Shown: positions 57,442 to 64,000 of the stretch, piece after piece
How positions within the stretch are numbered: the first letter of the stretch is position 1
Layout: each line of letters starts with the position of its first letter
NCBI GenBank assembly: GCA_954871525.1
Contig: OX940863.1
Span: 24,874,001-24,938,000, forward strand
Length of the DNA stretch: 64,000 nucleotides
Direction of reading: 5' to 3'
Source of the DNA: Parietaria judaica
Taxonomy: Eukaryota > Streptophyta > Magnoliopsida > Rosales > Urticaceae
Position numbers and translations under genes: made by a program
Notes under the pieces: generated by a model
Seen by the model: only the letters and a program-made list of their open reading frames with translations
Databases searched by the model: none
What the model was told of the DNA's origin: nothing

Positions 57442-57780
57442 CAATAAGTGCCTTTAAGACTTAATTTTTTTTCTATCTAATTTTTTTTTCTCTCTCGTGA
57501 TTTTCGAAGGTAATTCATTGAACAATAAAAGTATTTAAGTTTTAGTGACGAACACAAGTTCAATATATATGCCAGTGAAAGAAAAAGAAAAAGAAAAAAA
57601 AAAGGTCATGGCGTCTTAGTTTAAGACAACTTGAATGTATATGCCATCATTACACTGGCGTAGCCAAACTTCCATTTCAGGCGAAACATAGAGCATATTT
57701 CAATCGATTTTTTTTTCCAGATATATAAACAAACAATAATTATAAACAACTATATTAAAGCGATTATTGGACATATAAAT

Positions 57781-60700
57781 TGTGACGACCCAAATTTTTC
57801 TACTACTAGGTCCTTAAGGAATGTTAGTTATTATGTTTGATTTACGAGATACATTTTCAAATTAAATGTTATATGATGTGAATGTTCATATTATATTACA
57901 TTGACCTTGTATTCAAAGTTATATGGTCGGAAAACATTTATGTGAAACATTCATCGATGTGGGGCTACAATAAATCTCTTAAAGATGAAAGAATAATGTC
58001 TCGTACCAATAAGTTTCTATAAGAAACGGTATTGAGAAATATAGAAGGAGAATATAGTATATGAAAAACATTTCATCAAGAGAGAAAATAATAAGTCAAA
58101 TTAGAGAAATAATAATCCATGAAAATTCCATGAACAAGCTAGGTCGGAAAATGCGATCAACACAAAGTGTCATTAAAGTTGACTAAAAAGTCAACTAGGC
58201 CGGAATGAATATTTCCGAGTCCCGAATGAAAACAAAAATATCATTTTTGGAATCTACATGAAAAATTATTAAAGATAGGTACGTTCAAACTAAAATTTTC
58301 ATCAAGGTCCTCAAATTTTAGAAAAGTTGCACTATGGCCCAAAATTGCCAAAAAGTTTGCAATTATGCCCCTATTCCGATTTTTGACTTTTCAAACTGAT
58401 CCCTTCTTATTATATTCATGTCCCACACTCATTATTAGCTGATATATTAATTTAATATTTGATTAGTTCACTTAGAAGTCAATATAAGCGTCAAATGTCT
58501 TTTGTCTTGCATGCTTGGCTTATATGCCTTCAAAATGGACCAATGGTGACATTAGAGTGTAGGAAATCAATGACAAACCCTTAAGGAAGCCTTAGCACGA
58601 AATGTATCAGCCAAATAGAGCTAATGGGTGGCTTGAGAGGCTTCCAAGATAGCCTAGAACCAATAGGATGCCCTAGTGATCATAATTACACCCAAGGGTG
58701 AAAGTGCATGCATTTTTCTCCCTCTTCTCTCAAAAATCCGACCCAAACTCTCTCTAAAGATCAGAAACTAAACTCTCTCATCACCCATCTCTCTCTCTAA
58801 GAAATCTCAAGCCATTCCTCAAGGAGATTCATCTAAGAGCACCACAAAGATCCACAATATTTCAAGGAATGATGAAGAGGTAAAATCCCCTATTGCATGC
58901 AAACTTTCCCAATGTGTATACTTATGAAAATCTGGTCATTTATGTCTCCTATGTTGTTTTTGAAGCCAAAAACTTATGGAGAAAGAATCGTGAAGATCCG
59001 GTCTCAAACACATCTTTTACTCTTCAAACTGTATCATTGTTCAAAGCTCTTAAGAATAGGTAAGAACACCTCTTGCATGTGGAATTCTTTCATGATCTTG
59101 ATCTATGAACTTATGTTCATGATATATTCTCTCATTTTAGCTCAAAACCAAGCTCACTTTGACCAAAATTGTTGTGAGGAGTACACAAGTCCCCTACCTA
59201 AGAAAAGTTCGTAACTTTGTTGAAGAACACGTTACAAGGTATAATCTTTGGATTAAAAACCCCAACTCTATTGATGAATGTTTACTACTCTGGTTGTTAA
59301 TGCTTTTTTATGTTTTAAACAATGCATGCATGAATGTTTTTGTGTTTTTTCATGAATGAGGTTCAAGAGCCTTATGTTTGATGATGAATGAGTTACATGC
59401 ATGTTGTTGGAATTAGGGTTTTGATGAAGTCCGATTTGGTCAGGGTCTTAACCCAGCAAAATAAACTCCAAATTAATCAAATTACATATGTATGGATAGA
59501 TCTAGATGTCTAATATAACATACTAAAAATTTAGGAACATCCATCGTACGGTTTTTAAGATATAAGCCACGCACCATTCATGCTCCAGGCTGTTTTTCAC
59601 TTCCAGGCAGATCTGGAAATTGAGAATTAGAACACGTTTTCATCACCCTAAAGTTATTTTAAATTCATAATAAAATTTTATGATTAAGGTATGGATCTTA
59701 TAGAAGTAATATAATTGGTTTTACTGAAAAATAATCGATGGTTAATCAGAAAACAATTATGGAGTGACGACATGCAAAGTCGTTTCCAGTTTTTATGAAG
59801 ATTGTGATTGGTGTTGAAAAAATATTTTAAATGATGATCAAAGATTTAAATAAATATGGGGATAAAAATATATGTTATATATATGTTAATTAAGGAGCTA
59901 TAGCAATTGGTTTTGTTCCAAAATAATCTCTGACTGATTTTATAAAAATCACGCACTGAAGGTCGCGAACCGTTTCATCAAAAAAGGCAGATTTGAATGA
60001 TGCTTAAGAAAAAAGTATGTACAACTAAATAAATGAAAGTATTTTCTAAAATTAAAAGTACAAATTATATATAAGATCAGTATAGAGCTAACAAAATTTG
60101 TTTCATGTTAAAACGAGCTTCCATTTATCGGATTAAAATTTATAGAGCGAACGTATACTAGTATCTTATTATTGGGGCAGATTTGTAATTCGAAATTAAA
60201 ATGGTTTTAATTGCAAGTACTTGAATTATTTTATGAAAATAAAACATTGAGTTTTAAGTTTAAGAATTTATGAAAGCTAAATAAATTGATGACCATGAAG
60301 AATGCTCATACTCGAGGTTGTTCTGGATTTTCAAAGTAAATATTATGTTTTCGAAATATGAAGATACACAACTCAAAATTTTATTGAAAGAGAATTATTA
60401 ATAACAAAGTTTCATATATTTTCAAAATAAATAAGTATGATACTTTCATATGTTATAAATAAGAATACTCAATCGACCGATCGTTCGGCTAATTTTTTGG
60501 TAACTTTTTAGGATGATTTATATTATTTAACTATAATCAAAATGATCAAAACTATTTTATCAAATATTTAACCCATTTTGGGTAATTGATTTAAGTTTGA
60601 AAGAATTTAGGTTTCGGAATAGATGACTTGGCCGATCTATGTTATGGGTCGAACCCCTAAACGACCTGACAAACTAGTCAACCGATCGCCAGTTAACTTA

Positions 60701-62043
60701 TCATAACCCGATGAAAAATAATCACTTCCTAATCAGCTCGTTAAGCCGATTGGCACTTCTAGAGATTAGTCGATTGTGTAATCAAAGTGTTTCCAATCAA
60801 CACCATCAATATTGCCTTATTGATTTCTAAATTACTGAAATGAATAAAGGGATGGATGTATACCTAGATCAATACAGCATGAATAATTTTCAAAAGGAAA
60901 ATGGAATATGTCATGATATGGATATATGTGATGTTTGGGAGAATTGACTCCAATACGTGAATGATTGATATAAGTGATCCTTTATGGTCATTTATATGAT
61001 TACGTGGATTGATGTGAATATCATGATGATTAATGTGTCATGCCATACCAAGTAATAATATTGGATTAATGCATGATGGAGTATAATGAAACTAATGATT
61101 ATTGATTGAGCTTTGATTTATGTCATATTGCATGTAGACATGAATAGGGTCACCTTAATTAAAAAGATGACCAACGTTTTCAAAGCTCGTGTCGTGCCAC
61201 CCGATCGGGGTATAAACATGTTATGAAAGGGGCTTAAAGCCCAAGGTCGTGTTGGTTGGGGACCTTGCAACCCTCAGACCATCTGCGGCTACGCGCAAAT
61301 GGCACGTACACTTATAGGTGATCACCAGGCAAGCCAGGGCAAATCCCTTGAGCCACTTAAAGGAAAAGAAATGAAATGTTTTAAAAAGTAACTCAATAAT
61401 ATAGCATAATTGGACATACATATATGCATGATTGACATATGTTTTGTGAGGATAATGTCTGTACTCACTGAGCGTAAGCTCACATTAATGTGTTCATGTT
61501 GTAGGTAAGAAACCCATAGCATGATTGTTCATGATGGGCTCGCGAAGGAATGGTGATGCGCGTTTTGGTTATGGGTCAGGATGGGCAACCGCAAATGATT
61601 CCGCATGTTTTGATAAACAAACTATTTTGACGTATGTTTTATTAACTATGAATTATGTTTGGGAGTAGACTTTATATTACCTCCCTATGTTAAGAACTTA
61701 CGTAAGAAATGACTGTCTCGGGTTCATAATCCGAGTTCGCAAGTACTAAGTATCATATTAAACTTTTCTAAAATGATTTTGGTAAACTATTTAACAGGCC
61801 TTCAAGTTTTATGATATGTTTTGACGATTGTCCGATTATGGACTCTTTTAAATATGTTATGCTGAAGCGTTGATATTAAATTCTCTAAAGAAGTTTAAGA
61901 CGTACGTACTAAAAAGTACAAGCAAGACGATGTTTTCTTTAAAAAAAAATTATTCCTAAATTTCACAACAAATTGTTTTATTCAAAGTTAATAAAGAAAG
62001 AAAGTTTTATGTCGTAACGTTCGGCGCTAAGTCGGGTGTTACA
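57781..62043 (+). mobile_element. Large LTR-like sequence (solo LTR or non-autonomous element), ~4.3 kb
   Basis: Starts TGTGACGACCCAAA and ends GGGTGTTACA, the TGT...ACA form of many plant Ty3/gypsy LTRs, and has CTCACTGAGCGTAAGCTCAC near 61465, an LTR-type motif shared in reverse with 49804-50760. No gag, protease, integrase or RT was found in any frame; frames at 58897-59359 are short and unlike anything known. A direct TAAAT lies left of the start and 3 bp past the right end, so the TSD is uncertain. It separates two oppositely oriented CNL remnants. Confidence 0.5.
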
Positions 62044-62336
62044 AGGTAAATAATATTACTTTTCGACGGATAGTAGAATAAATTTATCGAGTCAAGAAGG
62101 GAGAAGGAAAGAGAATAGTCGAATTAAATCCGGAATAATATTTTTTTGTTTGAAGTGATCGCGTATGCACATGCACTCACTGGTGCACATGTAACTCCGC
62201 CGTCGATTAACACTATACATATATTAATCGTACCTTACACGCAACTAATTATGCATGTATACCATTTTCTTATAAATTATGCATTAGAATAGCAGTTGGC
62301 TGTCACTGTAAGTATAGCTCTTACCTTTTTGTCTCC
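62044..62336. other. Short AT-rich spacer
   Basis: No feature is seen between the LTR-like element and the CNL tail. Confidence 0.4.
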
Positions 62337-62850
62337 TTAATCTTCAAATTCGATCGGTTCCCAGTTTCCTTCGGTGTCATATGAGCCTGTACGCAGAGTT
62401 GGTACATGCTTTATTCTTCGAAAGCCCGAATCTTCATTTTTGGAGGAGTGCAGTCTTGTGACAAATTCATCACTCATATTTATGAAGGAACGCTCTATGA
62501 GAGTAGTGAGGAATTCGATCCCTGATGGCACTTCCTCCAACATTTGCAGTTCTCCAATTAAAAGAATTCAAGACTTGGTATTGACCCTTCGTCTATTCTT
62601 ACTCCTCTTAATTTGTCTAAAGTACGAAAACATAGTTGCTTAAGAATTTTGAAGCCTCCAACTCTGAAACGGATCTCATCTCCATCATAACTACTGTCTG
62701 AAAAATTGAAGATCGACTAGATTGGCCAAAGCTTGAAGAGATCATTCAAGCGGATATCAACCTCTAACTTGGAGTTCTCCAAGCCCAAAAGTACCAGGTG
62801 ATGAGATATGTTGCACATCCAGAATTTCATTGTCATCATCAGAAGATCAC
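62337..62850 (-). pseudogene. Clade A CNL remnant, LRR C-terminal part
   Basis: Minus-strand frame LEEVPSGIEFLTTLIERSF through HVPTLRTGS to NWEPIEFED matches the C terminus of the gene at 1489 (SLEEVPSGIEFLTNLKVLFF, HVPTLEMGS, NWEPMSFE). Upstream (62550-62850) homology continues in shifting frames, for example to the GGFKML and QHIS segments. Several small indels and missing repeats are evident, and no NB-ARC is present. It is a decayed 3' end of another clade A gene on the strand opposite to the 55599 remnant. Confidence 0.82.
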
Positions 62851-63540
62851 TTTTAACATATTTAATATATTTGGGATATAGATTCAGATAATTAATCCAG
62901 GCTCTTAAATAGAAAAAAGGCACGAAATAAACCAGGTAAAAATAAAAAGATAATTAAATGCATTGAAATGATATAAAAGTAGGAAATAAGGATAGCGGTA
63001 AAGTTTCTTTATCCGTACATGTTCACCACGTTTGACTCTGTGGAGTTTCGATCGTGAGTCCACCTCCCGCAATATATCTCGATCAAATATTAAATCTCCG
63101 GTCAAGCCTACCACTTAACGAAGAAACGATTTTTTCTAGAGTTAACACTCGAAGGATTTTCATCCATTTCTTAATCCAAAATCTAATCTCCTTTTTCTTA
63201 TCAAATCTAAACTGATTCCTAAATGTAGTCAAACCAAATCAAAGATAGGAATTATTAAAAGAGAATTAAATCCAGTAAAAAGAAAGAAAGCAATATCCAC
63301 GCTCATGTAGCTTTTCGTATTGACGGGATTCTTCTACAATCTTGACGAGAAAATTATGGTGTTTACAGAGTTGCGGTATCTCATCAGACAGTTGTTCAGC
63401 AAAAATGTCTCGAAGATTCAGCATTCCAGGTGCGAGGGATGTGTTCTCTGTTTGTGCTTGCTCAGTAGCTAATACAGTTGGACATTTTAGCGAATGAACC
63501 GTGCAGAGGCTCAAAATCTTTTGCCCAAGCATTACACAAG
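62851..63540 (-). pseudogene. Possible further LRR debris of the same CNL
   Basis: In 63266-63532 the minus-strand frame contains LNLRDIFAEQLSDEIPQL, which resembles the LETLSIQNTLVDELPDEI repeat of clade A, followed by unrelated sequence. Between 62851 and 63265 no homology is seen. The assignment is weak. Confidence 0.3.
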
Positions 63541-64000
63541 CCTCTCATCCGTCTAAATTTAAGATATTTTATTTTTAAGGAAGACAGAATTAGTTAATGG
63601 ACACTATATATATTTTGAAGATCCAAAAGTGCTGGTCAAATTCTGCCGCCATTGCGCTGAAGACGGGTCTTTCAGTTTAACAAAGACTATTATTATATTT
63701 CAGTTCTATGGTTTTAGAGGTAAACTGTTGGACATTTGTTTATTACTGATTAAGTTAAACCTTTTATTTATTATGTCTTCAGTGATTAGGGTGAAGTTAA
63801 GCAATTAGAGGGTTCGGCATTGATCAAGTTTAAGACAAGTAGTGATTCTAAGTTGCTTGTTACTTGTTATCCATGTTTAGACTTGTGTTCCTATCATGTT
63901 CACGTGCTTATAATGAACTTTGATTTGATCTTCCACTGCTCATGCTTGAAGAACTTTTCTCTGGGAAGGATGTTCTAAACAATCTATGCATCTGAAAAGA
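63541..64000. other. AT-rich DNA at the window edge
   Basis: No gene or repeat is recognised. Confidence 0.4.

Noticed and set aside
58897..59359. Frames of 105 and 66 codons in the large LTR-like sequence
   Set aside because: They overlap each other, have no recognisable domain, and lie in sequence with LTR character.

Overview
This window is nuclear DNA of a flowering plant, most likely a eudicot. It carries RPM1-type CC-NB-LRR resistance genes, a MuDR-like transposon with plant-style introns, Copia and LINE retroelements, and AT-rich intergenic DNA. The species cannot be named from sequence alone.

Resistance genes. Two related CNL clades are interleaved. Clade A (EDVID motif, P-loop GMGGLGKTT) lies on the minus strand at 1489-4254 and 6140-8923 (intact), 4333-4629 (deletion-derived CC-NB fragment), 11628-14340 (pseudogene) and 11345-11500 (LRR-tail scrap). 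At the far end, broken pieces lie in opposite orientations at 55599-56710 (+) and 62337-62850 (-). Clade B has near-twin intact genes at 15751-18609 (-) and 46908-49757 (+), plus a more divergent two-exon member at 41613-45492 (+) whose MHD motif reads IHG. The left block is transcribed leftward and the right block rightward, with about 23 kb of nested transposons between them. These genes are expected to encode cytoplasmic or membrane-associated immune receptors: coiled coil for signalling, NB-ARC switch for ADP/ATP exchange, LRR for recognition and autoinhibition.

Mobile DNA. 9266-10236 is an almost perfectly symmetric 971-bp foldback element with a 9-bp target duplication. 19158-27693 is an 8.5-kb MULE with ~150-bp TIRs. 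It holds a four-exon mudrA transposase (+) converging on a DUF1985/Ulp1-like gene (-). A ~20-bp repeat family fills two transposase introns, one intron of the Ulp1-like gene, and a 2.1-kb array where the peptidase core would be expected. 28570-32584 holds 5'-truncated LINEs on both strands. 33545-38950 is a decayed Copia element with a solo LTR (34113-35425, TSD GCGGA) in gag and a MITE (38963-39316, 8-bp TSD) in its 3' end. That MITE shares its terminal 17 bp with the MULE. 51776-54113 contains a LINE with a 19-bp TSD whose 3' end and flank were then duplicated in tandem. 49804-50760, 54705-55500, 56714-57441 and 57781-62043 are LTR-like sequences with no coding region I recognise.

Remaining stretches are AT-rich intergenic DNA, noted individually. 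Exon boundaries are read from GT/AG sites and reading-frame continuity, not from transcripts.
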